Position numbers and translations under genes: made by a program
Notes under the pieces: model-generated
Seen by the model: the letters and a program-made list of their open reading frames with translations, nothing else
Databases searched by the model: none
Told to the model about the DNA's origin: nothing
Part shown: piece after piece, positions 7,363 to 15,778 of the stretch
Numbering within the stretch: position 1 is the stretch's first letter
How the letters are laid out: each line of letters begins with the position of its first letter
Assembly (NCBI GenBank): GCA_023662875.1
Contig: JAMPIG010000032.1
Location: 1-36,903, forward strand
Direction: 5' to 3'
Length of the DNA: 36,903 nt
DNA from: Roseburia sp.
Lineage (GTDB): Bacteria > Bacillota > Clostridia > Lachnospirales > Lachnospiraceae

Positions 7363-9765
7363 CTACAAAAAAGCATCCACCGTCAACAGGTAGACCGTCT
7401 TCGCGCCTTTTGTATGTAGCGTATTTTTGCGAAAGCCCCAAATCCGAACGCCGCCCCGACGCCCCTCCACGATGACAGCCCCTCTTTCCGGAGTCGTCAG
7501 GATCCTGCATCCGGCGTCCTCCAGACGCCGGAGCAGTTCCTCGTGGGGATGACCGTACCGGTTATTCCTGCCGCAGGAAATAACCGCCAGCCGGGGGGCA
7601 ATCTGTTCCAACAGCTCCCTCGATGTCGAATTCCGGGAGCCGTGATGGGAAACCTTCAGCACCGTCACCGCCCGGATTTCTCTCCTTTGCAGCTCCCGCA
7701 GCAGGGCCTCTTCCCCCTCTTCCTCCACATCCCCTGTAAGCAGCAGCGAAAAACTGCCGAATTCCACATAAATACATTCTGAACCGGCGTTTGTGTTTTC
7801 GGCCGGCCAGCCCTTCTCCGGGTGCAGGCACAGGAATTCCGCCGCCCCGCTTTCCCAGGCCTCCCCGGCGGAAAGCCAGGCGACCCGAACGCCGTCGGCT
7901 CCGTCATCCCCTTCCGCTGCGGCCAGCAGATCGGCAAACCGGTCTTCTCCCTCTTCCCTCTCCACCGCCGGTAACAGCAGCTGTCGGATCCGAATCCGAT
8001 GATCCTGCGCCAGCAGAAGCAGCTCCGTCACGCCGTTCATATGATCGCTGTCCGGATGGGAGACAAACACCCCGTCCAGGGTGCGGATCCCGTAATATTT
8101 CAGGCAGGGAAGCAGCACATACTGCCCCACGCCGCTGCGGCTGCTGCTGCCGCAGTCAAAAAGATAATTCTCCCCGGAAGCGGTTCGGACAAGGCAGCAG
8201 TCTCCCTGCCCCACATCCAGGAAGATTACCTGATCCCTCTGAATCGGGCGGATCCCCAGCGAAACCACCGCCAGGAGCAGGAGCCCATAGCGCAGAAGCC
8301 CAAGACTGCCGCTTTTTATAGCCGGGGAGACCTCCGCCCCCATCTGTTTCGGGCAGTCTCCCCTCTTCCCGGCGATTCTTCCTTTCTTCTTTTGTCCCAG
8401 CAGCACGGCCCCCAGCAAAATCCCATAGTACAGAAAAACCTGCCAGGTCGCAGGCCGCCCCGGATTCCAGGTGTGAAAGGGCAGCCGGTCGCAAAGTCCG
8501 CATACTGTCTCATAAATCCAAAGAATCCCCCGATCCGCCCAGGCGAAAGCTCCAAGCCCCGGAATCAGACTGAACAGTCCCGTTATCAGCAGCGGCTTCA
8601 TCAGCGGCAGAATCAGAAGGTTCACCGCCAGAGAGTATATCGGCGTCTCATAATAGTACCACAGCTGGATCGGCAGGGTCGCCAGGGTGATGGAGCAGCT
8701 CGCCGCCGCGGCGGATTTCACCTTCCCGACCGCCTCCCGCATCCGGATCCGCCATTCCTTCTCCCCGTAAAACCGCGCCCCTGCCGACCGGGGAGCGCCT
8801 CCTTTCAGAATAGGATGGATCACTGCGATTCCCAAAACCGAGGAGAAGGACAGAAGAAACCCTGCGTTCTGCAGGTAATAGGGGTTGTGCATCGTCATGG
8901 CTGCCAGCAGAATCCCCAGCGCCGTCAAGGTATCGTAGCTTCGCCCGATCATCTCCGCTCCCATGCGGAGCAGATACATCCCGATGGCCCGGCAGGCGGA
9001 TACGGAGAACCCCGCCATGCTCCCGTAAAAAAGCAGCGCCCCGCTTCCCGCCAGCGCAGCCGCGGGCACAGGCAGTCCCATTTTCCGCAGCGCCTTATAG
9101 ATACTCATGCCGATAATCGTGATATGCAGGGAAGAGATCGATAGGATATGTAAAATTCCGTTCCTCTTGTAAAGATCCTTCAGATCGCCGTCCAACTCCG
9201 CCCTGTCCCCCAGCAGGAGTGCGCACATCACTCCGGCGCTCTCCTGCGGCAGAATACGGTAGATCCTGTCCCGCAGAAATTGCCGCAGCCGCCAGGCCGC
9301 CTCCCGGATCGGCCAGCGTCCGCCGTCCCGGGCGAGAAGCTCCGCCGACAAAAGTCTTCCTCCCGCCTGCAGGGAGCGGTAATAGGCGGCGCTGTCGAAT
9401 TCCCCCGGATTGGCCGCCTCCGAAAAGGGCATAAAAACGCCGCCCAAAACCACCCTGCTTCCCAGGGGCAGCTTTGTTTCCTCCGAAATCTCGCATATAA
9501 GCTTTTGATGATATGGAATATCCTGTTCCAGATGATCTGTCTGATGAAATGTATTATCCTGAAAGGTAAAGGTTACGGACTGTAACCAGATTTTATTTTC
9601 TTCTTTCCGGCAAATCTGCCCTGTCACATACAGGGCGTCTCCCGCCTCAGGTTCTCCCCCTACGGCCCCGCCCGGCGAAGGATCCTCAAATCCTCCCGCC
9701 GTCAGCCGGATCCAGAGAACCGCCGTCAGAAGCAGCGCCGCCAGAAACACCGGCCTCTTTATCAT
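7363..9765 (-). CDS. comEC: DNA internalisation competence protein ComEC/Rec2
   Basis: Membrane channel that brings single-stranded DNA into the cytoplasm during transformation. The 800 residues contain an N-terminal membrane segment, a DUF4131/OB-like region (about 40-150), the multi-spanning Competence domain starting near residue 170 (GVMCALLLGDRAEL, HILSISSLHITIIG) and a C-terminal metallo-beta-lactamase-like domain (about 530-780, with FLDVGQGDCCLVRT, the metal motif SHPDSDHMNG and later LKVSHHGSRNSTS). The motif usually read as ISGLH is ISSLH here. Length and order are complete. It lies at the far end of the block that begins with comEA, separated from the GerMN gene by about 190 bases of hairpin-rich DNA. 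Confidence 0.96.
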   Translation of the reverse strand: MIKRPVFLAALLLTAVLWIRLTAGGFEDPSPGGAVGGEPEAGDALYVTGQICRKEENKIWLQSVTFTFQDNTFHQTDHLEQDIPYHQKLICEISEETKLPLGSRVVLGGVFMPFSEAANPGEFDSAAYYRSLQAGGRLLSAELLARDGGRWPIREAAWRLRQFLRDRIYRILPQESAGVMCALLLGDRAELDGDLKDLYKRNGILHILSISSLHITIIGMSIYKALRKMGLPVPAAALAGSGALLFYGSMAGFSVSACRAIGMYLLRMGAEMIGRSYDTLTALGILLAAMTMHNPYYLQNAGFLLSFSSVLGIAVIHPILKGGAPRSAGARFYGEKEWRIRMREAVGKVKSAAAASCSITLATLPIQLWYYYETPIYSLAVNLLILPLMKPLLITGLFSLIPGLGAFAWADRGILWIYETVCGLCDRLPFHTWNPGRPATWQVFLYYGILLGAVLLGQKKKGRIAGKRGDCPKQMGAEVSPAIKSGSLGLLRYGLLLLAVVSLGIRPIQRDQVIFLDVGQGDCCLVRTASGENYLFDCGSSSRSGVGQYVLLPCLKYYGIRTLDGVFVSHPDSDHMNGVTELLLLAQDHRIRIRQLLLPAVEREEGEDRFADLLAAAEGDDGADGVRVAWLSAGEAWESGAAEFLCLHPEKGWPAENTNAGSECIYVEFGSFSLLLTGDVEEEGEEALLRELQRREIRAVTVLKVSHHGSRNSTSRELLEQIAPRLAVISCGRNNRYGHPHEELLRRLEDAGCRILTTPERGAVIVEGRRGGVRIWGFRKNTLHTKGAKTVYLLTVDAFL

Positions 9766-9805
9766 ACACGCCTCTTTTCTGTTTAGTCATAAGCATGGTG
9801 CAAAC

Positions 9806-9859
9806 CCGGAAGAGCGCCCCCTCAAAGAGGTGGGCTGCGCCCCCTCTTGGCGTTCTTCC
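9806..9859. repeat. Interspersed hairpin repeat, copy 1
   Basis: Contains AAGAGG, a GGG/CCC step and CCTCTT as a compact hairpin (9825-9848), enclosed by outer arms near GGAAGAGCGCC and GGCGTTCTTCC. The core CAAAGAGGTGGGCTGC followed by CCCCCTCTT recurs at 24892-24917 in another intergenic gap, so this is a small dispersed element rather than a local structure. Confidence 0.75.
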
Positions 9860-9860
9860 C

Positions 9861-9941
9861 GGAATGATTTAGATTTTCTTAGGTTGGGTCTTAAGAGGGT
9901 GTGTAAACACCCTCTTTCCAACCTTAGAAAATCTTCATTCC
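9861..9941. repeat. Long imperfect inverted repeat between the GerMN gene and comEC
   Basis: The left arm at 9861-9902 and right arm at 9907-9941 pair over about 35 bases with three small bulges, closed by a GTAA loop. Both arms carry AGATTTTCT/AGAAAATCT and AGGTTGG/CCAACCT. There is no U-tract on the minus strand. It could act as an attenuator or RNA processing site between the two genes, or be a miniature element insertion. CTTAGAAAATCTT also occurs beside the second copy of the neighbouring hairpin repeat (24922-24935). Confidence 0.8.
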
Positions 9942-9951
9942 GTGCGCACTG

Positions 9952-10860
9952 TCAGCGTTCCAGCGTCGTCACAATATCCAGATTTCTCTCAAAGTTCGAA
10001 TTGGAATACCCCGGCGGCGTCTCCCCGTTGATCAGAATCTGCACCTTATTGATATTGTTCAGCTCCACCAGCGAATTCACGATGGAATAGATCGATACGT
10101 CCGTAGGCACGTTGCTTTCCACCGTGAGAAAGCTCTCGTCCAGATTTACGTAGCAGATCCCGTCCTTGGTCATGACATTGATAATCTTTGTGGAGGGATT
10201 GACGCTCGGGTAAAACCCGTCCACAGTGGGCCCGGCGATCAGCTCCTCCACCACAAAACGCTCCAACGCAGTATTCGTCGAATAGTACTTTTGACGATAG
10301 CCTGCGATGAGATTGGTTCCCTCCTCGCTGGCAAAATACAGCTTGACCCGTACCTGCTCATAGGTATTGATCTCATTTCCGTCGTTGTCGATAAACTGAT
10401 CCGCGCTCATCCAGCCCACGAGGTTTCCCAGACCGTCGTACAGCTGCTCTCCCTCCACAGCAATGCCGATATAGCTGATCCCTTCCAGCTGGGTCAGAGT
10501 ACGGACAATCGCCGCGCGAACCAGCACCTCCGTCGTCAACGGCATATTGCGGTACGCCGCGTCCACATTCAACAAAATCCTGCCGTCGTTCCTCTCCAGA
10601 TCCAGCAGCTGGAACCCCATCACCAGCGGTGCCTTGTACTCCAGCTTTTCCGGATTTGTGGAAAGATACTGAATCAGCTCGTCCAGCTGCCCCTCCGGGT
10701 CGCTGCTCTCTCTCTCCTGAAGATGCATCTCCACCTTTGTCTCGGAATTACTCACATAATAGACCTGCCATTCCGCCCGATTGCTCTTCTGCTCCTGCGC
10801 GCAGCCCGAAAAGAGCAGTCCGCCAAGCAGCGCCAACAGAATTCCTGTTATCTTCTTCAT
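9952..10860 (-). CDS. GerMN-domain lipoprotein
   Basis: Predicted extracytoplasmic lipoprotein of 302 residues. The signal peptide MKKITGILLALLGGLLFSGC ends in a lipobox with Cys20. Two GerMN modules follow: about 75-165 (EYKAPLVMGFQLLDLERNDG, TEVLVRAAIVRTLTQLEGI) and about 200-290 (NTALERFVVEELIAGP, INVMTKDGICYVNLDE). GerM is a sporulation and germination lipoprotein in Bacillus, and GerMN domains also occur beside sensor kinases such as LpqB/MtrB in Actinobacteria. Here it lies 35 bases after the sensor kinase gene on the same strand, so it may tune that kinase or act at the cell wall; this is inference. Confidence 0.9.
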   Translation of the reverse strand: MKKITGILLALLGGLLFSGCAQEQKSNRAEWQVYYVSNSETKVEMHLQERESSDPEGQLDELIQYLSTNPEKLEYKAPLVMGFQLLDLERNDGRILLNVDAAYRNMPLTTEVLVRAAIVRTLTQLEGISYIGIAVEGEQLYDGLGNLVGWMSADQFIDNDGNEINTYEQVRVKLYFASEEGTNLIAGYRQKYYSTNTALERFVVEELIAGPTVDGFYPSVNPSTKIINVMTKDGICYVNLDESFLTVESNVPTDVSIYSIVNSLVELNNINKVQILINGETPPGYSNSNFERNLDIVTTLER

Positions 10861-10895
10861 CTCAAATCGCCATGCCTTTCCGTGATCCGGGAAAT

Positions 10896-12383
10896 TTACG
10901 CTGTCTGACCGCTATTGCCCGCGATATAGCTTAAGGGAATCCTCACCTTAAAGCAGGATCCCTCTCCCTCCACACTGCTCACCGTGATCGAGCCCCTGTG
11001 CATCAGCACCGCGCTCTTTGTGATCGCCAGCCCCAGCCCTGTCCCGCCGATCTCCCTGGAATGAGACTTCTCCACGCGGTAGAACCTTTCGTAAATATGA
11101 GTCAGCGCCTCCTCCGGGATCCCCAGGCCCGAATCGCTGACCGAAAAGGTGAAATACTGATGATCCGCGTCCAGCAAGACCTTGACCCATCCGTGCTCCT
11201 TGTTATATTTTATGGCGTTTTCCACCAGGTTCGTCATAACCAGCGTAAGCTTGACCTCGTCTACCTCCGCCGTCACCGGACGTATGCTTTCAAAGACAAC
11301 CTCCACATCCTTCTTTCTGGCAATGGGCCTCAGCCGCTTCAGGATCAGCTCCACCAGCTCGTTGATATTCAGGGAGGCGATATTCAGCTCCTGCACTTTT
11401 TTATCCATCTTTACCAACGCCAGCAGATCCGTAATAATCCGGTTCTCCCGGTCGATCTCGGAGACAATATCCTCCATAAATTCCCGGTAAAGCTCCGCCG
11501 GAACATTCTCCTGGGCCAGCAGGGAATCCGCCAGAACCTTTACGGAGGTCATGGGCGTCTTCAGCTCGTGGGACACGTTCGCCACAAACTCTTCCCTGGA
11601 ATCATCCAGCGTCCGCATCCGCGCCAGCATATGGTTGAACGCATCTACAATATGTACCGTCTCCGCGTAATCCGGCACCGAGATCGGCTCGTTGCTGTAA
11701 CCGGCCTTTACCTCATTGATCGCGTCCGTCACCCGGTTGAAGGGTCTTGCCAGCAGATTGGAAATCAGGAGGGCAAAGGCCACGATCACAATGATCATCA
11801 GATTTTCCAGCAGCACAGCCTGTCGGCTCAGCGCCTCCATGGTATCCACAATCGCAGAGCTGGAGATACTGGTCAGCATCACCCCCACTACGATACTGCT
11901 CCCGTCCTCCGCCGTGCTGGTGATCGGCGTCGTCATCTCAATATATCCGTGATCCCTGTCATAATGGGAGCTGCGCTCGCCCCTCAGCCCCAGGATAACC
12001 TCCTCGGAGATAATGGTTTTTCCCTCGCTGATGCTGTAGGTATCCTTTACGATCTTCAACCCGCCGTTGATAATCATGACCCGGCCCTCGTAAAGATTGG
12101 AGATCATCTCCAGCTCCGCGTTGATGACCGCCCTCGACTTCTCATCCGACTTTGCCGCGTCAAAATAATTGTTCGCCAGCAGATGGCTTCCGATAATCAA
12201 AAGCTGGTTCTGTACCGCCGTGATCCTCTGCGCCACCGCCCGTTCCTCGTAATTATTCAGAATACCGTATCGCATCAGGACTCCGGGTATAATCCCCGTC
12301 AACAGCATGATAATACAAATACGTGCCTTCAGACTGCGCAGAAGGACAAAAGACTTCAGTTTCTCTGGGATTTTTACTGCCAT
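10896..12383 (-). CDS. Sensor histidine kinase, WalK/PhoR-like
   Basis: Membrane sensor of 495 residues. A membrane segment at about 20-40 is followed by an extracytoplasmic sensing region (about 45-185), a second membrane segment (about 190-212), a HAMP linker, a HisKA domain with the phospho-accepting His in FVANVSHELKTPMTSV (about residue 274), and a HATPase_c domain with the N box (TNLVENAIKYNKE), G1 (DSGLGIPEE) and G2 (GGTGLGLAI). There is no PAS domain between HAMP and HisKA, unlike B. subtilis WalK. It starts 15 bases after the response regulator stop, so it is the cognate partner. The signal is unknown; linkage to comEA, a GerMN lipoprotein and comEC suggests an envelope role. Confidence 0.95.
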   Translation of the reverse strand: MAVKIPEKLKSFVLLRSLKARICIIMLLTGIIPGVLMRYGILNNYEERAVAQRITAVQNQLLIIGSHLLANNYFDAAKSDEKSRAVINAELEMISNLYEGRVMIINGGLKIVKDTYSISEGKTIISEEVILGLRGERSSHYDRDHGYIEMTTPITSTAEDGSSIVVGVMLTSISSSAIVDTMEALSRQAVLLENLMIIVIVAFALLISNLLARPFNRVTDAINEVKAGYSNEPISVPDYAETVHIVDAFNHMLARMRTLDDSREEFVANVSHELKTPMTSVKVLADSLLAQENVPAELYREFMEDIVSEIDRENRIITDLLALVKMDKKVQELNIASLNINELVELILKRLRPIARKKDVEVVFESIRPVTAEVDEVKLTLVMTNLVENAIKYNKEHGWVKVLLDADHQYFTFSVSDSGLGIPEEALTHIYERFYRVEKSHSREIGGTGLGLAITKSAVLMHRGSITVSSVEGEGSCFKVRIPLSYIAGNSGQTA

Positions 12384-12398
12384 GGACCGGTTTCCTTT

Positions 12399-13103
12399 TT
12401 ATTCGTTCAAGAAGTAATAGCCTACGCCCCACTTTGTATGTACATACCTCGGCTCGCTGGGATTCTGTTCGATCTTCTCCCGCAGCCTCCGGATATGGAC
12501 GTCCACCGTCCGGACGTCTCCCGGATAATCCGGCCCCCATACCAGCTGCAGCAGATTCTCCCGGCTGTATACCTTGTTGGGATTCATCATCAGAAGCTCC
12601 AGAACCTCAAATTCCTTTGCCGTCAACCCGATCTCCCTGTTGGCAATATAGGCTCTCCGCCCCTCTCTGTCCAGCCGCATATCGCCGCTCTGCAGGGTGC
12701 TTGGCCCGACCGCCGCGTCGCCCATCACCCGCCTTGGCTCCGTGCGCCGCATGATCGCCTTGATGCGCGCCTTTACCTCCAGAATATTGAAGGGCTTTGT
12801 GATATAATCGTCGGCTCCGTACTCCAGCCCCAGAATCTTATCCATATCGTCTCCCTTGGCCGTCAGCATGATAATCGGCACATTGGAAAACTCCCGGATC
12901 TGCTGACAGACCTCAAAGCCGGTAAGCTTTGGGAGCATGATATCCAGAAGAATGATATCGTATTGGTTGTTTCTGGCGTACTCCAGGGCCTCCTCCCCGT
13001 CGTAGGCACAGTCCACCTGCATATCGTCCTGCTCCAGGCTGAACCGGATTCCCTTTACGATCAGCTTCTCGTCGTCCACAATCAACGCTCTCTTTCCCGC
13101 CAT
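12399..13103 (-). CDS. OmpR/PhoB-family response regulator
   Basis: A 234-residue DNA-binding regulator. The receiver domain has the acidic pair Asp10/Asp11, the phospho-acceptor Asp54 (ILLDIMLP), Thr81 and Lys103 (DYITKPF). The C-terminal winged helix (about 135-232) shows GLTAKEFEVLELLMMNPNKV and VDVHIRRLREKIE, and ends with the family-typical HTKWGVGYYF. It is closest by eye to the WalR/PhoB group. It sits between comEA and its kinase with gaps of 19 and 15 bases, so the genes are co-transcribed. Target genes cannot be read from the sequence. Confidence 0.96.
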   Translation of the reverse strand: MAGKRALIVDDEKLIVKGIRFSLEQDDMQVDCAYDGEEALEYARNNQYDIILLDIMLPKLTGFEVCQQIREFSNVPIIMLTAKGDDMDKILGLEYGADDYITKPFNILEVKARIKAIMRRTEPRRVMGDAAVGPSTLQSGDMRLDREGRRAYIANREIGLTAKEFEVLELLMMNPNKVYSRENLLQLVWGPDYPGDVRTVDVHIRRLREKIEQNPSEPRYVHTKWGVGYYFLNE

Positions 13104-13122
13104 ATCCCTTTCCCCTTCTCTT

Positions 13123-13713
13123 TTACTTCACCGTGATTTTGTCCTTTATTTTCTGATACACGCTCGTCTTGATCCCTGGCACCTGCATAATATCCTCGCA
13201 GGACTGGAATCCGCCGTTTGTCTCCCGGTAGGCGATAATGTCCGCCGCCCGGGACGCTCCGATCCCCGGCAAGGTACAGAGCAGGGCGGCGTCCGCGACA
13301 TTGATATTGATCAGACCGCTCTCCGGCTGTTCCGCCTCTGTCTCCTCATCCGCTGTGGGAAAATAAAGCTTTTCCCCGTCCGAAACCCGGGCCGCCAGGT
13401 TTACCCTGTCCGTCCCCGCGTCCTCCCGGAATCCTCCCGCCAGCTCCAGCGCGTCCGCCACCCGGCTCCCCTCCGGCAGCCTGACCAGCCCCGGGGAATT
13501 TACCGCGCCGCAGACATAGACGCAGAGCTCCGTTTCTTCCGGTATCTGCTCCTCCGGGCCCGGCTCCGCGCAGACCTCCTCCAGGCCCGGATTCTCCCGC
13601 ATCTCCTCCCCGGCGTCGCCAAGATAGACCATCTCTCCCCCGCCGCAGCCTGCCAGAAGCAGACACAAGACAAGACCGCACAGCGCGCCCTTATTCTTAC
13701 TTTTTCTCATCAT
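13123..13713 (-). CDS. comEA: ComEA-family helix-hairpin-helix DNA receptor, lipoprotein form
   Basis: Extracytoplasmic DNA-binding protein of the uptake machinery. The 196 residues begin with a signal peptide and lipobox (CLLLAGC), so the protein is predicted to be lipid-anchored rather than held by the single membrane helix of B. subtilis ComEA. After an acidic spacer comes an SLBB domain (about 60-118, CVYVCGAVNSPGLVRLPEGS), then the HhH pair (about 133-195: INVADAALLCTLPGIGASRA, VPGIKTSVYQKIK). The start has AGAGGG upstream and a tandem ATGATG. It is the first gene of the block leading to comEC. Confidence 0.93.
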   Translation of the reverse strand: MMRKSKNKGALCGLVLCLLLAGCGGGEMVYLGDAGEEMRENPGLEEVCAEPGPEEQIPEETELCVYVCGAVNSPGLVRLPEGSRVADALELAGGFREDAGTDRVNLAARVSDGEKLYFPTADEETEAEQPESGLININVADAALLCTLPGIGASRAADIIAYRETNGGFQSCEDIMQVPGIKTSVYQKIKDKITVK

Positions 13714-13757
13714 AGTCCCTCTCTTTCAGGGATTGCCTCTCTATGCTGGTTATTTTT

Positions 13758-13786
13758 ATTGTAAGGGAATCGGAATGCTTTTACAA
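13758..13786 (-). promoter_or_regulatory. Putative promoter for the comEA block
   Basis: On the minus strand TTGTAA (13781-13786), a 17-base spacer and TACAAT (13758-13763), about 45 bases before comEA. The spacing and hexamers match a housekeeping promoter well. Confidence 0.6.
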
Positions 13787-13804
13787 GTATCTTTTTTAAA
13801 AAAC

Positions 13805-14245
13805 TTATTTCCACTTAAAAATAATGATACCGGCGATGGCTACCGCCATCCCGATCGCCTTCCGCCACTCCCAGGGCTGCTTCTCCACCTGGAACCAGCC
13901 CAGCAGCTCGATCAGGTAGGCCACCGCCAGCTGTGCCACTACGATCACCATCACCGCACGGGCGGGCCCCAGTGCGTCCATGCTCCGAATCACCGTGTAG
14001 GTGATAAACGCGCCGATAGCGCCTCCCAGCAGCATATATTTCGGCTGCACCCGGAAAACCTGCAGCAGACTGCTTCTGTCCGTCAAAAACCATGCCCCCA
14101 GACAGACCAGCAGGGCGGAAAACTGGACGAAGGCGCTGGCCGCCCAGATCGAGGACGACTTTGTCACCTGGGTATTCATCACTCCCTGCACGCTCATCAG
14201 GGCTCCGGAAAACAACGCAATCAAAAAACCGATCATGGAATACAC
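13805..14245 (-). CDS. Small DMT-superfamily transporter (DUF606/YdcZ-like)
   Basis: A 146-residue integral membrane protein with about five hydrophobic helices (FLIALFSGALMSVQGVMNTQ, FVQFSALLVCLGAWF, YMLLGGAIGAFITYTVI, AVMVIVVAQLAVAYLIELL, AIGMAVAIAGIIIF). The pattern GxxMSVQGxxN and the short length fit the DUF606 (YdcZ) branch of the drug/metabolite transporter superfamily, whose members work as dimers or pairs. The start appears to be GTG at 14245 with AAAGGA close by; an ATG three codons in is possible. The substrate is unknown. It lies about 110 bases after the solute-binding protein gene. Confidence 0.85.
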   Translation of the reverse strand: MYSMIGFLIALFSGALMSVQGVMNTQVTKSSSIWAASAFVQFSALLVCLGAWFLTDRSSLLQVFRVQPKYMLLGGAIGAFITYTVIRSMDALGPARAVMVIVVAQLAVAYLIELLGWFQVEKQPWEWRKAIGMAVAIAGIIIFKWK

Positions 14246-14354
14246 TTTTCCTTTCTTTTTCTCACAGTGTATCCCACAATCGGTTTTTTATACGGAGGCT
14301 CCTTACCCTCCTCTTACGCCGCGGCGTCCGCCCGGGAGTGAAAACGGAACGCTC

Positions 14355-15758
14355 CTATTGCACGGCGTCCGTCTGGAAGGAGAGCAAAACCTCCAGCTCC
14401 TGGGTCAAGGCCGTCACATCGTCGCCGTCCCAGGCCTTCGCAAACAGTCTCTCCAGCAGCAGCCAGAAATTTCCCGTCGCCATCATCTTCGGAAGCGGAA
14501 TACTTTCCGCGTACTCCAGCTTAAAAATCTGAATCGCCCCGTCCCCCGCGTTCGTATACAGATTGGCGGGCGCTTTCCCCGTCATATCGTAGAGAGAACC
14601 GGCGCACTCGTCCACCAGATAGGCGGCAAATTTGTTCGCCATTTCCTTATGGCGGGAGTAACCGTTTACCGCCACAGTATTCGTCACAGACATGGAACGG
14701 CTCTTCAGCTCCTCGCTCACATCCGGCATCATGGCGATCCCGTAATCAAACGGCAGCGTCCCGTCCTGCTTCGCCTGCTCCAGCCGCTTTGCCACATCGG
14801 TGGTGGCAATGGTAAACACAATCTTGCCGTCCATAAAGTCCTGGATTGCCGACTCGTAGGTCACAGTATCCGACTCGATAAAGAAAAACTGATTTAACGC
14901 CTTATAAACCTCCAGACAGCTGATGGTCTCCGGGTTATTCACACTGATATTTTCCCCATCATCCCCCGCGTCGCCGCCGACGATCATATAGTCTCCCACA
15001 AACCAGTAATTGTAAAAAATATCGGACACCGCCCATTTCATGATGCCTTCCACGTTTTCCGGCAGGTCAAAAGTATCCGCGATCGTCAGGATGTCGTCCA
15101 CCGTCCTGGGAACCGCCTTCTGAAAATACTCCTGCGTCTTAGCCGCAAGAGCCGCCTCGTCCACATCCTCCTCCGCGATTTCCTCCGCAGACTCACCGTC
15201 TTCTCCCTCTTCCCCCCCGGTCAGTTCCCGCAGGGCCGCCTGCCTGGCCCACTCCGCCAGATACGTCTCATTATACACCAGTGCACTGGTCTCGAAGGAC
15301 AGGGGGTAGGCCACCTGCTTCCCATGATAGGAGATCGCCGACAGCGCCGCCGCCGGAAACTTTTCCTCTCCGCACACGCCCGCCTCGTCCTCAATCTCCG
15401 CAGCCAGCCCCGCCAGATAGGCCTTCTCCAGGGAGTCGTGGCTGACGATATAAGCGTCCGGCATCTGTTCCTCCCGAACCGACGCCCGACTGACCGCCTC
15501 CAAGTACTCGCTGTCGGACGCCAGGACAGGGATCACATGAATCCCTTCCCGCTCCCCGAAGGAAACTGCCGCGCTGTTGATAAAGCTTTCCATACTCTCG
15601 TCCGAATACCAGAAATAAATCGTGTCCTCCCGGTCAAACCAGGAGAGACTGATTCCCTCCTCCTGCTCCGCATTCATCTCCAGAGTGCTTCCGTACAGGA
15701 CGGCAGCCGCCAGCGCAAGCACCGACACCGCCGCAGTCAGTCTTTTTTTGATATGCAT
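14355..15758 (-). CDS. Extracellular solute-binding protein, family 1 (orphan)
   Basis: A 467-residue exported binding protein of the MalE-like type that feeds sugars to ABC importers. The N-terminal hydrophobic signal (about 5-25) has no Cys lipobox, which is unusual for a Gram-positive binding protein. The mature region shows the family pattern (DTIYFWYSDESMESFI; then YHGKQVAYPLSFETSALVYN; later FMDGKIVFTIATTDVAKRLE). An acidic insertion around residues 185-205 (GGEEGEDGESAEE) is not typical. No permease or ATPase gene is adjacent. It starts 20 bases after argD with a GAGGGG ribosome binding site, so it is probably read with the arginine operon. The ligand cannot be assigned. Confidence 0.85.
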   Translation of the reverse strand: MHIKKRLTAAVSVLALAAAVLYGSTLEMNAEQEEGISLSWFDREDTIYFWYSDESMESFINSAAVSFGEREGIHVIPVLASDSEYLEAVSRASVREEQMPDAYIVSHDSLEKAYLAGLAAEIEDEAGVCGEEKFPAAALSAISYHGKQVAYPLSFETSALVYNETYLAEWARQAALRELTGGEEGEDGESAEEIAEEDVDEAALAAKTQEYFQKAVPRTVDDILTIADTFDLPENVEGIMKWAVSDIFYNYWFVGDYMIVGGDAGDDGENISVNNPETISCLEVYKALNQFFFIESDTVTYESAIQDFMDGKIVFTIATTDVAKRLEQAKQDGTLPFDYGIAMMPDVSEELKSRSMSVTNTVAVNGYSRHKEMANKFAAYLVDECAGSLYDMTGKAPANLYTNAGDGAIQIFKLEYAESIPLPKMMATGNFWLLLERLFAKAWDGDDVTALTQELEVLLSFQTDAVQ

Positions 15759-15778
15759 AAATAACCCCTCTTACCGGC

